From assembly GCA_002351535.1 (NCBI GenBank), contig DEGR01000064.1, positions 134,103 through 198,102 of the forward strand: a DNA stretch of 64,000 nt, written 5' to 3'. Source of the stretch: Lachnospira sp. UBA2821. Lineage in GTDB: Bacteria; Bacillota; Clostridia; Lachnospirales; Lachnospiraceae. The notes under the pieces were generated by a model that was not told the origin of the DNA, did no database searches, and saw only the letters and a program-made list of their open reading frames with translations. Below are positions 51,669 through 60,147 of this stretch, piece after piece. Each line of letters starts with the position of its first letter. Position 1 is the first letter of the stretch. The position numbers were made by a program, and so were the translations under genes.

Positions 51669-53455
51669 ACACTTTTATCTGAAAATCTCCATCCGTCTTT
51701 TTGCTGATTGTTTCCGGCATTATTCTTAGTATTATTGGTAACCGCCGTATCAGTCTGTTCTATTGTTCCCGTTGTATCTCCCGCAGTTATCGTATATGTT
51801 TCACCTTTCTTTAATTTATCACTGCTATATTGAATACAGTCGCATCCATTTTTTGTAGTAAATGTTGCAATAACATTTCCGGAAGAATCACTAATGCTGA
51901 TTTCTGTTCCTGCACTAATCTGCGAATCCATTGCATAAGTAAAACTGCATTGTTTAGAACTGTCACCATCAAATTCTTCTGCCATTGCAGATGTACCGAG
52001 TCCTATTACTGTTCCCGAATTAATAACCGCCTTTCCACCATTTTCAATGCCATAATCTATAGCACTGTCTGCTCCTCTTACAGGTGCGTCAATAGTCACC
52101 TCTCCGTCATTAATGTATATATCACCATTTGAATCAATGCCATCGCCACCTGACTGAATATATATTTTTCCACCATTCATGGTAAATACAGGGGACTCAT
52201 CTGAATCTTCTGATTTGTCTGATTCATTTCCTTTATCAGCTTCGGCTATAGTTTCGTCCTCTGATTTATCAGGCATAGTCTCACCTTCCGGCAGTGCCGG
52301 TCTTTCTCCATCCGGCATATTTCCGTCTTCTGGCAGCTCCGGTCTCTCTCCATCCGGTCTTTCCGGCATCGTTTCACCTTCTGATAATTCCGGCATAGTC
52401 CCATCTTCTGGCAGCTCCGGTCTCTCTCCATCCGACATATTTCCGGGTGTCATAACACCACCTGCATTTTTTTCATTATTGCCCGGATTACCACCTGCTT
52501 TATCGTCCTGACCAAATGCATTTTTTCCACCACAGGCATTTATTCCATCATCCTCTGCTATAATATTTATATCTCCGCTATTAACCGTAATGTCAACAGC
52601 TTCAAGTCCTTCATAGCATTTCTGTATGTCAATTGTACCCTTTTCAATAACAAGTGTATTATCTGCATGAATTCCGTCATCATTTGCATTTATGACAAAT
52701 TCTCCGTCATTTATTGTAATTTCGTCATTTGAATGTATTCCGTCCTGTGCACACGTTATTGTGATATTTCCTGAATTAACAATAACATTTTTCTTAGATT
52801 TCAATCCATGATTAGATGACTTTATATTCAATTTGCCAACATCCACTGTCAGTTTCCCTTTGGCTTGTATGCCATTATTAATATATCCGTTAACATTAAG
52901 TGTTCCCGAACCTGTAATCTTTAGTTTGTCTTTCGAATATATTGCTGCATGTGCAGCCTTTTCATCATCACTATCTTTATCATCATCACTATCTTTATCA
53001 TCATTACTATTTTTATTATCTTTATTATCCTTGCTGCTATCACTTATAATTTTGTCGTATGTATCTTTGTCTCCATTTGTAATGCTGTTCTCATCTTTAA
53101 CATCAATTGTTACATTTCCATTTTTAACAAATATTACTTCTTCACTTTCATTCGTAATATCTGCACCTTCTAATACAAGTTTAACATCTTTATCAGAATT
53201 AACTACAATTTGTCCGTCACTAATGCTTCCACTCACATTATATGTTCCGCCTTTGTTTATAGTGATTTTCGATTTTTTAACCGTTGCTCCACTTCCACTA
53301 AATGTAATTCCGTCATCTGATAAAGTGATGCTGCCACCTCCTTTACTCTCTTTGCCACACGCAGCAAATATCATCCCTGCTGCAACCATTCCAAGCATAA
53401 TTAAAAATACTTTACCACAATGTTTTCTGTTCATATTATTTTTCGTATTTTTCAT
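51665..53455 (-). CDS. Cthe_2159-like carbohydrate-binding lipoprotein with repeats
   Basis: A 596-residue exported lipoprotein. The signal ends at IFAACGKESKGGG with Cys33 as lipidation site. Most of the rest is a beta-helix-like repeat, with phrases such as GNVTIDVKDENSI, KLTVDVGKLNIKSSNHGLKSKKNVIVNSGNITITCAQDGIHSNDEITINDGEFVINANDDGIHADNTL, of the Cthe_2159 carbohydrate-binding type. Two low-complexity insertions are present: an Asp/Ser/Lys linker (SNDDKDSDDDKDSDDEK) near residue 150-165 and a Pro/Glu/Gly-rich repeat (RPELPEDG, MPELSEGET, MPDGERPALPEGE) near residue 335-410. The role may be polysaccharide or calcium binding at the surface. Start at 53455 is chosen by GGATGGTGAAT. Confidence 0.87.
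   Translation of the reverse strand: MKNTKNNMNRKHCGKVFLIMLGMVAAGMIFAACGKESKGGGSITLSDDGITFSGSGATVKKSKITINKGGTYNVSGSISDGQIVVNSDKDVKLVLEGADITNESEEVIFVKNGNVTIDVKDENSITNGDKDTYDKIISDSSKDNKDNKNSNDDKDSDDDKDSDDEKAAHAAIYSKDKLKITGSGTLNVNGYINNGIQAKGKLTVDVGKLNIKSSNHGLKSKKNVIVNSGNITITCAQDGIHSNDEITINDGEFVINANDDGIHADNTLVIEKGTIDIQKCYEGLEAVDITVNSGDINIIAEDDGINACGGKNAFGQDDKAGGNPGNNEKNAGGVMTPGNMSDGERPELPEDGTMPELSEGETMPERPDGERPELPEDGNMPDGERPALPEGETMPDKSEDETIAEADKGNESDKSEDSDESPVFTMNGGKIYIQSGGDGIDSNGDIYINDGEVTIDAPVRGADSAIDYGIENGGKAVINSGTVIGLGTSAMAEEFDGDSSKQCSFTYAMDSQISAGTEISISDSSGNVIATFTTKNGCDCIQYSSDKLKKGETYTITAGDTTGTIEQTDTAVTNNTKNNAGNNQQKDGWRFSDKSV
52326..52434. repeat. In-frame tandem repeat of the lipoprotein gene
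   Basis: A 31-base sequence beginning TCTTCTGGCAGCTCC occurs identically at 52326-52356 and 52404-52434, 78 bases (26 codons) apart, with less exact copies around it. It encodes the Pro/Glu/Gly repeat. A further 18-base period with GATAGTGATGATGATAAA-like units lies at about 52965-53030 and encodes the Asp-rich linker. Confidence 0.85.
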
Positions 53456-53557
53456 ATTCACCATCCTTTATATCTTCGCTATAAACATTTGATTCAATAA
53501 TATGTTAAAAAAATAATATGTTGATATTGTGATAAAGTATTGAACAATTACTGTATT

Positions 53558-54307
53558 TTATTGCAGGAACATTTTCACTATTGCAAATGCTTCCCTCACC
53601 ATGTAATTTACTATCAGATGATTGTCTGATTTTCCTGCCAGCCCGTCCACGCTTGCAAATCCGCCTTCGGCTTCTGCTATTTTCATAGCTCTGTACACAT
53701 GGAAATTATTAGTAACCACTGCTATACGCGGTTTCTTTATAGTCATTTTTTCTTTGCTGAATTTTATATTTTCTCTTGTTGATGTTGACTTATCTTCTTT
53801 AATAATTTTGTTTTTATTAATTCCTTTATCTATAAGGTAGCCTTCCATCGCCTGTGCTTCTGAAATGTTTTCTCCCTTCCCCTGACCACCTGATACAATT
53901 ATTGTGACATCTTCATGTTGTGACACATAATCATATGCTGCATCCAGTCTCTTTGCAAGTGACTTTGTAATTCTTTCGCCTCTTACCTGTGCTCCAAGCA
54001 CTATGATATAATCTACATTTCCTTCAGGAACTGACCACATTTTGCTCACGACAAGTCCTTCTAAAACTATAAAAAATATTACCCCGGCTGCAAATAACAC
54101 TATAACACCACATTTAACACCATGTGGTATCTTATCAAGTACATGTTTTCTTCCTATATTTGAAAACAGTATTGCTATTACTGCAAACATCAATCCTGCC
54201 ATTATCCAGAATCCCAAAAACGAAGAATGTATTCCGGCATAAGATGCGGCATATATAAAATATCCAAAACATAACACTGCCATTATTGTAAATATAACAC
54301 TTATCAT
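53558..54307 (-). CDS. YdcF/ElyC family protein (DUF218)
   Basis: A 249-residue membrane protein with three or four N-terminal hydrophobic helices (1-95) and a DUF218 domain after them. VDYIIVLGAQVRGERITKSLAKRLDAAYDYV, VTIIVSGGQGKGENISEAQAMEGYLIDKGI and EDKSTSTRENIKFSKE are the conserved parts. ElyC and SanA of this family affect envelope integrity; the biochemical role is unknown. It starts six bases after ppk. Confidence 0.9.
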   Translation of the reverse strand: MISVIFTIMAVLCFGYFIYAASYAGIHSSFLGFWIMAGLMFAVIAILFSNIGRKHVLDKIPHGVKCGVIVLFAAGVIFFIVLEGLVVSKMWSVPEGNVDYIIVLGAQVRGERITKSLAKRLDAAYDYVSQHEDVTIIVSGGQGKGENISEAQAMEGYLIDKGINKNKIIKEDKSTSTRENIKFSKEKMTIKKPRIAVVTNNFHVYRAMKIAEAEGGFASVDGLAGKSDNHLIVNYMVREAFAIVKMFLQ

Positions 54308-54313
54308 TATTTA

Positions 54314-56440
54314 TCACTGAAGGTGCTCCATCGGCTGAAATCCTTTAACCTTCTTCTCCTTTTCCTCTTCTTTTGTTCTCTTTTTTGCTTCTTCACAAAA
54401 ATATTCCTGAGAAGAAAAACGCACTTTTCCTCTCCTGTTTATTCTTGAATACTTATTATCTGCTCCCAGAATCTGTGCTTTTACATTGTCCCTTAACTGC
54501 ACATCTAAAATATGAATAACTTCTTTTTTTAGATTTGCCTCTTCCACAGGAAACAATATTTCAACTCTTTTGTCCAGATTTCGCGGCATCCAGTCAGCAC
54601 TTCCCATATACACTTCCTCATCACCGTCATTATGAAAATAAAATATTCTGCTATGTTCAAGAAACATTCCGACTATCGACCTTACTGTAATGTTTTCACT
54701 CACTCCCGGTATTCCGGTTTTAAGACAGCATATTCCCCTTACAATAAGTTCTATCTTAACTCCTGCTGCCGATGCCCTATATAATGCTGCTATTACTTTT
54801 TTATCACACAGCGAATTCATTTTTGCCACGATTCTGGCTTCCTTACCCGCTCTCGCATATTCTTCTTCTCTCTTTATCAGAAATAAGAATTTATCCCTGA
54901 GCCATAAAGGTGCAAGACATAGTTTATTCCATGACAATGGTTCTGAATAACCTGATATCATATTAAACACTGCCGTAGCATCCTCACCGATTGCCTCATT
55001 GCATGTAAGAATCCCCATATCTGTATAAAGTTTTGCCGTAGCATCATTGTAATTACCCGTTCCAAGATGTACATATCTTTTTATCCCGCCCTGCTCCCTC
55101 CTCACAACAAGCGTAATCTTACTATGGGTTTTAAGTCCAAGCAGTCCGTATATTACATGACACCCTGCCTTTTCAAGTTTTTGCGCCCAGATTATATTAT
55201 TTTCCTCATCAAACCTTGCCTTAAGTTCAACCAGTACTGTTACCTGCTTCCCATTCTCTGCCGCCTCTGCAAGTGATGCAATAATAGGCGAATTTCCACT
55301 CACTCTGTATAGTGTCTGTTTGATTGCAAGAACATTTTCATCTCTTGCAGCCTGTTTTATAAACTCAACGACAGGTTCAAATGTCATGTATGGATGATGT
55401 AACAGTATATCTCTTCCGGCAATCTGGGAAAATATATTTTCATCTGTGCTAAGTCCGGGTACAGGCTGTGGAATATATTTCTCATCCTTGAGATGTTCAA
55501 ATCCGTCAACCCCATATAATTTCATAAGAAATGTGAGGTCAACCGGTCCGTTTATTCTGAATATATCCTGTTCTTTAATGTCCAATTCTTTTTTTAATAT
55601 TTTCACAAGTCTCTTATCCATCTTATCATCTATTTCAAGTCGGATAACCTCGCCCCACTGTCTTTTCTTAAGCTGCTTTTTTATCTCCTTTAAAAGGTCA
55701 GCAGCTTCCTCTTCCTCTATAGACAAGTCGGCATTTCTCATAATTCTGTAAGGATATGAACATAATACATCATGATTAAGGAAAAGCTTATCTATATTTT
55801 TCTGAATTATTTTTTCAAGCAGGACTACCGTTTTTTTGCCTGATTTATCCGGAATCTCTACGAATCTTGGCAAAACAGAAGGTACCTGCACCGTTGCAAA
55901 TTCATTTTCACCCTTTTTGCCTTTCTTCTTCATAAGTGCTGCTATATTAAGTGTCTTATTTCTAATAAGCGGAAACGGTCTCGAAGAATCCACCGCCATG
56001 GGTGTCAATACCGGATATACCTCATGGTCAAAAAATTTATCAACATATTTAGATTGTTCTTTATCCAGCTTTGTCATGTCGTTAATAATGTTAAGTCCAT
56101 TCTTTTTCAATTGGGTAATTAATGACCTGTTATATGTTGAATACTGCAAATTAACAAACTCATGCATCCTTTCATTAATTTTCTTAAGCTGTTCCACGGC
56201 AGTCATCCCCGAAATATCTTTCTTGTTGCATGACACATTTACCATATCTTTAAGAGATGCCACCCTGACCATAACGAATTCATCCAGATTCGATGCCGTT
56301 ATGCTAAGGAACTTTATTCTTTCGAATAATTTGTTATTCTTGTCTCTGGCTTCACCTAATATTCTGCTGTTAAAATCAAGCCAACTTAATTCCCGGTTAT
56401 AAAAATATTCCTTTTTCATAAATTCATTTGAACCCGACAT
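54314..56440 (-). CDS. ppk: Polyphosphate kinase 1
   Basis: A 708-residue enzyme that builds polyphosphate from ATP. The N-domain has FYNRELSWLDFNSRILGEA, the head domain PFPLIRNKTLNIA, and the two PLD-like catalytic domains contain RYVHLGTGNYNDATAKLYTDMG (phosphohistidine) and LEHSRIFYFHNDGDEEVYMGSADWMPRNLDKRVE. The start at 56440 is favoured over a GTG/ATG at 56461 because GGTGG is close and the frame upstream lies in a repeat region. It follows pheA after a 219-base structured gap and is followed by the YdcF-type gene. Confidence 0.96.
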   Translation of the reverse strand: MSGSNEFMKKEYFYNRELSWLDFNSRILGEARDKNNKLFERIKFLSITASNLDEFVMVRVASLKDMVNVSCNKKDISGMTAVEQLKKINERMHEFVNLQYSTYNRSLITQLKKNGLNIINDMTKLDKEQSKYVDKFFDHEVYPVLTPMAVDSSRPFPLIRNKTLNIAALMKKKGKKGENEFATVQVPSVLPRFVEIPDKSGKKTVVLLEKIIQKNIDKLFLNHDVLCSYPYRIMRNADLSIEEEEAADLLKEIKKQLKKRQWGEVIRLEIDDKMDKRLVKILKKELDIKEQDIFRINGPVDLTFLMKLYGVDGFEHLKDEKYIPQPVPGLSTDENIFSQIAGRDILLHHPYMTFEPVVEFIKQAARDENVLAIKQTLYRVSGNSPIIASLAEAAENGKQVTVLVELKARFDEENNIIWAQKLEKAGCHVIYGLLGLKTHSKITLVVRREQGGIKRYVHLGTGNYNDATAKLYTDMGILTCNEAIGEDATAVFNMISGYSEPLSWNKLCLAPLWLRDKFLFLIKREEEYARAGKEARIVAKMNSLCDKKVIAALYRASAAGVKIELIVRGICCLKTGIPGVSENITVRSIVGMFLEHSRIFYFHNDGDEEVYMGSADWMPRNLDKRVEILFPVEEANLKKEVIHILDVQLRDNVKAQILGADNKYSRINRRGKVRFSSQEYFCEEAKKRTKEEEKEKKVKGFQPMEHLQ

Positions 56441-56477
56441 ATCCACCACGCCCCATTTCAATTAAAATAAAATATAT

Positions 56478-56566
56478 AACTTCGTTTTCTCGTTTCGGTC
56501 ATCTCTACCTCAAACTTTTAGTCTCGTTCAGCACCGCACCTCGAAAACTTCGTTTTCTCGTTTCGG
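56478..56566. repeat. Direct repeat pair before ppk
   Basis: The 21-base phrase beginning AACTTCGTTTTC occurs identically at 56478-56498 and 56546-56566. The second copy lies between the arms of the large inverted repeat. Confidence 0.88.
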
Positions 56567-56669
56567 CGTTTCCGCCAAATATGCCATGAAAGAATGACAC
56601 ACCCTTATGCAAGCATACGGTGCGTCTTTCTTTCATGGCATGCTTGGCTCTGAACGAGACTAAAAGTTT
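56512..56669. repeat. Nested inverted-repeat element between pheA and ppk
   Basis: A perfect 20-bp outer inverted repeat (56512-56531 with 56650-56669; AAACTTTTAGTCTCGTTCAG on the plus strand) encloses an inner 23-bp arm pair (56581-56603 with 56619-56641, two mismatches) and a central ATGCAAGCAT. Also inside are GGCG-TTTC-CGCC and one copy of a 21-base direct repeat. The right outer arm contains the last codons and TAG stop of pheA. No coding frame fits. It resembles a MITE or REP-like mobile structure. Confidence 0.88.
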
Positions 56670-57793
56670 CCGATTATTTTGAGGTAATTTGCTTCTGCTT
56701 TTATTCCACTTAATGCGTTTTTTACTGCTGCGTCCTCAAGTCTTCCCTCAAATTCAACATAAAACCTGTATTCCCAGCTCTTATCAACTATCGGTCTTGA
56801 TTCTATCTTTGTCATGTTTAATCCATTATATATGAAGTTCGACAGCATATTGTATAGCGTTCCACTCTCATGTGGAACCTCAAAACATATACATATCCTT
56901 CCTGCATCTTTTCTGTATACTTTCTTTTTTCCTACTATTATAAATCTGGTAGTATTATCTGAATTGAAATTAATATTGCTTTTTAGAACTTTTAAACCAT
57001 ATATTTTTGCAGCCGTTTCACTTGCTATAGCCGCCTGTGTTATATCGTTTTCCTCCAGAACTTTTTTTGCACTTCCTGCTGTATTTGGCTGTGCTATCTG
57101 TTTCCAGTCTTTATGTTCATCTAAAAACTTTGAACACTGCATAAGTCCCTGTGGATGAGAATATACTACTTTTATATCCGACATTTCTGCATCTTTTAAT
57201 CCCAAAAGAGCATGTTCAACTTTAACATCTATCATGTCTACTACATAATTGTCATATTCCATTAATAAATCATATGTATCAGACACAATTCCTGCTGTTG
57301 AATTTTCCACCGGAAGTACCGCATAATCGGCTTCACCTTTATGAATTACTTCCATAGCATCCCTGAATGTAGGTACTCTCATATTATCAACATTTTCACC
57401 GAAATAATTCATCATTGCCTGATTGCTGTATGCTCCGGGTACGCCCTGATACACTACTTTCACATTCTTTTTCTCTATGTAATCAACTTTTGTAAATTCA
57501 GGCAGATCAACAATCCCATTCTCTGCAAGAAGCTGATATTGCCTCTTCCTGCTTATTGCCATTATCTGTGCAAAAAGCTCCTCAACTCCATGTGAATTAA
57601 ATTCTCCATGTGCAAATGATTTAAGCTTTTTAATCTTTGAGGCCTCACGTTCCTTATCAAGCACTTCCCTGCCTGCACCTATCTTATATCTTGCAACGTC
57701 CTCGCACAGGTTCATTCTGCTCTCAAAAAGTTCTACAATATTTTTATCTATCTTGTCTATATCTTCACGAATAACATTCAAATCAAGTCCCAC
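56660..57793 (-). CDS. pheA: Bifunctional chorismate mutase/prephenate dehydratase
   Basis: A 377-residue P-protein of phenylalanine synthesis. Residues 1-90 are an AroQ chorismate mutase (REDIDKIDKNIVELFESRMNLCEDVARYK). Residues about 110-290 are prephenate dehydratase with VVYQGVPGAYSNQAMMNYFG, LPVENSTAGIVSDTYDLL, and NTTRFIIVGKK. The last 80 residues are the ACT domain (ICFEVPHESGTLYNMLSNF, ESRPIVDKSWEYRFYVEFEG) for Phe feedback. It starts at GTG behind TAGGAGGAATAGAA. The stop codon lies in an arm of the large inverted repeat. Confidence 0.95.
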   Translation of the reverse strand: MGLDLNVIREDIDKIDKNIVELFESRMNLCEDVARYKIGAGREVLDKEREASKIKKLKSFAHGEFNSHGVEELFAQIMAISRKRQYQLLAENGIVDLPEFTKVDYIEKKNVKVVYQGVPGAYSNQAMMNYFGENVDNMRVPTFRDAMEVIHKGEADYAVLPVENSTAGIVSDTYDLLMEYDNYVVDMIDVKVEHALLGLKDAEMSDIKVVYSHPQGLMQCSKFLDEHKDWKQIAQPNTAGSAKKVLEENDITQAAIASETAAKIYGLKVLKSNINFNSDNTTRFIIVGKKKVYRKDAGRICICFEVPHESGTLYNMLSNFIYNGLNMTKIESRPIVDKSWEYRFYVEFEGRLEDAAVKNALSGIKAEANYLKIIGNF

Positions 57794-57828
57794 TTCTATT
57801 CCTCCTATGTTTTAGCATCTTATTCTAA

Positions 57829-57857
57829 AGTGTATCATAATTGTAGTTTTATAACAA
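57829..57857 (-). promoter_or_regulatory. Sigma-A promoter of pheA
   Basis: On the minus strand TTGTTA, 17 bases and TACACT. It faces away from the folB-folK promoter about 35 bases apart. Confidence 0.75.
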
Positions 57858-57890
57858 GCATATAGATTTCCAAATTGTAATATAGTATTC

Positions 57891-57919
57891 TTGATATTTC
57901 TTATAATTTCGAGTATATT
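57891..57919 (+). promoter_or_regulatory. Sigma-A promoter of folB-folK
   Basis: TTGATA, 17 bases and TATATT on the plus strand, about 45 bases before the start codon. Confidence 0.82.
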
Positions 57920-57970
57920 AAATATAAAAGTTTGAGTAAATATTTGCAAATATATTGGGAGGTTCTGTAA

Positions 57971-58780
57971 ATGGATAAAATAAACATTAAAAATCTTGAG
58001 ATATTCTGTAACCACGGATTATATGAAGAAGAAAATGCACTTGGTCAGAAGTTTCTTGTATCAGCTTCTCTTATTCTCGATACAAGAAAGGCAGGGATAA
58101 CGGATTCCATTGATGTGTCAGTCAACTATGCTTCTGTATGTAATTTTATTAATACATATATGAAAGCACACACATTTCGTCTCCTTGAAGCAGCCGCTGA
58201 ACATCTTGCACTTGCATTATTTGCACACTTCACACCACTCGAAGAGATTACACTTGAAATAAAAAAGCCATGGGCTCCTATCGGTCTTTCTTTAGACTAT
58301 GTATCTGTTGAAATAACAAGAAAATGGCACACCGCCTATATCGCCCTTGGCTCAAATATGGGTGATAAATTAAGTTACCTTGAAAATGCTGTCGAAGCCA
58401 TTAAAACAGATGTAAATTGCAGACTTGTTAAAATATCGGATTTTGTAATAACAGAACCATACGGTCCTGTTGAACAGGATGAATTTCTTAATGGTTGTCT
58501 TATGATAAGAACCCTGTATTCACCAAATGAACTGCTTGCCTTTTTACAGAGTCTTGAAGCCAAAGCAAACCGAACAAGAGAAATCCACTGGGGACCTAGA
58601 ACACTCGACCTTGACATTCTTTTATTTGATGACCTTGTAATGGATTCTGATACACTTGTCATACCTCATCCTGAAATGCATAAGAGAAGTTTTGTTCTTA
58701 CACCTCTTTCACAGATAGCTCCAAATGCAATACATCCATTATATAATGTAAGAATAAAGGACATAGTTCCTGAAGATTAA
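57971..58780 (+). CDS. folB-folK: Dihydroneopterin aldolase/HPPK fusion
   Basis: A 269-residue fusion of two consecutive folate enzymes. Residues 1-115 are dihydroneopterin aldolase (INIKNLEIFCNHGLYEEENALGQKFLVSASL, VNYASVCNFINTYM, LEITLEIKKPWAPIGLSLDYVSVEI). Residues about 118-269 are HPPK (AYIALGSNMGDKLSYLENAVEAI, VITEPYGPVEQDEFLNGCLMI, HWGPRTLDLDILLFDDLVMDSD, IPHPEMHKRSFVLTPLSQIAP). The product feeds FolP. GGGAGGTTCTGTAA stands before the ATG. It is alone on the plus strand and ends at a bidirectional terminator. folB and folK are often neighbours, so the fusion fits the family. Confidence 0.95.
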   Translation: MDKINIKNLEIFCNHGLYEEENALGQKFLVSASLILDTRKAGITDSIDVSVNYASVCNFINTYMKAHTFRLLEAAAEHLALALFAHFTPLEEITLEIKKPWAPIGLSLDYVSVEITRKWHTAYIALGSNMGDKLSYLENAVEAIKTDVNCRLVKISDFVITEPYGPVEQDEFLNGCLMIRTLYSPNELLAFLQSLEAKANRTREIHWGPRTLDLDILLFDDLVMDSDTLVIPHPEMHKRSFVLTPLSQIAPNAIHPLYNVRIKDIVPED

Positions 58781-58814
58781 AACACTACTATTCATAAACC
58801 ATACTATCTTAATT

Positions 58815-58862
58815 CCAAAAAGGTGCCTTAAAAATCATAACGATTTTTAAGACACCTTTTTG
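58815..58862. terminator. Bidirectional intrinsic terminator
   Basis: CAAAAAGGTGCCTTAAAAATC pairs with GATTTTTAAGACACCTTTTTG with one mismatch and T/A-runs on both sides. It separates folB-folK from the convergent export genes. Confidence 0.92.
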
Positions 58863-58894
58863 AATCTTTATACACATTACTGTAATTTTTAACA

Positions 58895-60127
58895 CTAATT
58901 TCTTCTAAGAGCCTCTATAGGACTTAATTTCGCCGCCTTTTTAGCCGGATATATTCCAAAGAATATTCCTACAATACTTGAAAAAGCTGCCGCTACAAAT
59001 ATTGCTCCAACTCCTACATCCGGTGTGAATGCCAATGACGGATTAATTGCAGATACGATTGATGCTATTCCCGTTGCACAGGCAATTCCAAGAATAATTC
59101 CAATAATACCGCCAAGAAGTGTAATAATAACAGACTCTGCAAGAAACTGTAACATAATAGACTTTGTCTTTGCTCCGAGTGATTTCCTTATACCTATCTC
59201 TCTTGTTCTCTCTGTAACGGATACAAGCATTATATTCATAACACCAATGCCTCCTACAAAAAGTGATATTGCAGCTATAAGTGATATTATAAGAGTAACT
59301 ATATTTATTACTGTATTAACAATACTCATGTAATCACTGAAGTTTTCAACCATATAGATGTCCTCATCTGCCTTTACTTTATGATTGTTGTTTAACATTT
59401 TAGTAACACTATTTGCAACTTCATAAGTATCGGCATCTTTTTGTGCAAGAATGTACACGGCATAAAAATTATCGATTTCCACACCATATACTTTTCTTAT
59501 CATCGTTTCCGGAACAACTATACTAACAGATTTCTCACCATAATCAAATGAAATAAATGAGTCTGACTTTGCCTTTTCTACCCCGACGATTTTAAAATTG
59601 ATATTTGTTCCATATACATCTACCGGTATCTTCATTCCAACTACATTAGTAGTTCCGAATAAACTTATAGCATCTTTTTCACCTATAGTACATACCGGCA
59701 TACCGGCATTGTATTCAGATTCATTAAAAAATCTGCCCTCTTTAATTCCTGTATTGGAAAAATATTTATAATCCGGCATAACACATGTAATATTAACATC
59801 AAAATCACCTTTCAATGCCTGAACTTTTCCCTGCATTCCATCCTGTACGCTAACAGCCTTTATACCATCTAATTTCTTTATTTTCTCAATATCTTTATTC
59901 GTAATGTAGTAAGTATCTGTGCTGTCTCCTGAATAAACACATATCTGTCCTTCGCCAATGTCTGACATCTGGGATGTAATAACATTTTTAGCACCATTTC
60001 CAATTCCAACTATAAGGATTACAGAAGATATTCCAATTATAATACCAAGCATTGTAAGGAATGAACGAACTTTATTATGTTTTATATTGGAAAATGCCAT
60101 TTTGACATATTCATATATCTGCACCAT
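58895..60127 (-). CDS. MacB/YknZ-like ABC transporter permease
   Basis: A 410-residue permease of the FtsX/MacB type. One helix near the N-terminus (VRSFLTMLGIIIGISSVILIVGIGNG), an external MacB-PCD domain (about 45-275), then three helices: IVNTVINIVTLIISLIAAISLFVGGIGVMNIMLVSV followed by the coupling TERTREIGIRKSLGAKTKSI, LAESVIITLLGGIIGIILGIA and VAAAFSSIVGIFFGIYPA. AAKLSPIEALRRN is the usual end. With the adaptor and ATPase genes it forms a three-part exporter like B. subtilis YknXYZ. It would handle peptides, toxins or antibiotics. Confidence 0.93.
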   Translation of the reverse strand: MVQIYEYVKMAFSNIKHNKVRSFLTMLGIIIGISSVILIVGIGNGAKNVITSQMSDIGEGQICVYSGDSTDTYYITNKDIEKIKKLDGIKAVSVQDGMQGKVQALKGDFDVNITCVMPDYKYFSNTGIKEGRFFNESEYNAGMPVCTIGEKDAISLFGTTNVVGMKIPVDVYGTNINFKIVGVEKAKSDSFISFDYGEKSVSIVVPETMIRKVYGVEIDNFYAVYILAQKDADTYEVANSVTKMLNNNHKVKADEDIYMVENFSDYMSIVNTVINIVTLIISLIAAISLFVGGIGVMNIMLVSVTERTREIGIRKSLGAKTKSIMLQFLAESVIITLLGGIIGIILGIACATGIASIVSAINPSLAFTPDVGVGAIFVAAAFSSIVGIFFGIYPAKKAAKLSPIEALRRN

Positions 60128-60147
60128 AATACACCTTTACCCCTTCC

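Noticed and set aside
52949..53030. Repeated CATCACTATCTTTATCAT units as a possible CRISPR or regulatory array
   Set aside because: The 18-base period is in frame with an Asp/Ser/Lys protein linker, units are imperfect and have no spacers.
52833..53492. 219-residue plus-strand frame with long Ser/Leu/Phe hydrophobic runs
   Set aside because: It is the complement of the Asp/Ser repeats and signal region of the lipoprotein gene, which gives false hydrophobic stretches.
53493..53525. AATAATATGTT direct repeat upstream of the lipoprotein gene
   Set aside because: Two short AT-rich copies; could be a binding site but is too simple to separate from base composition.
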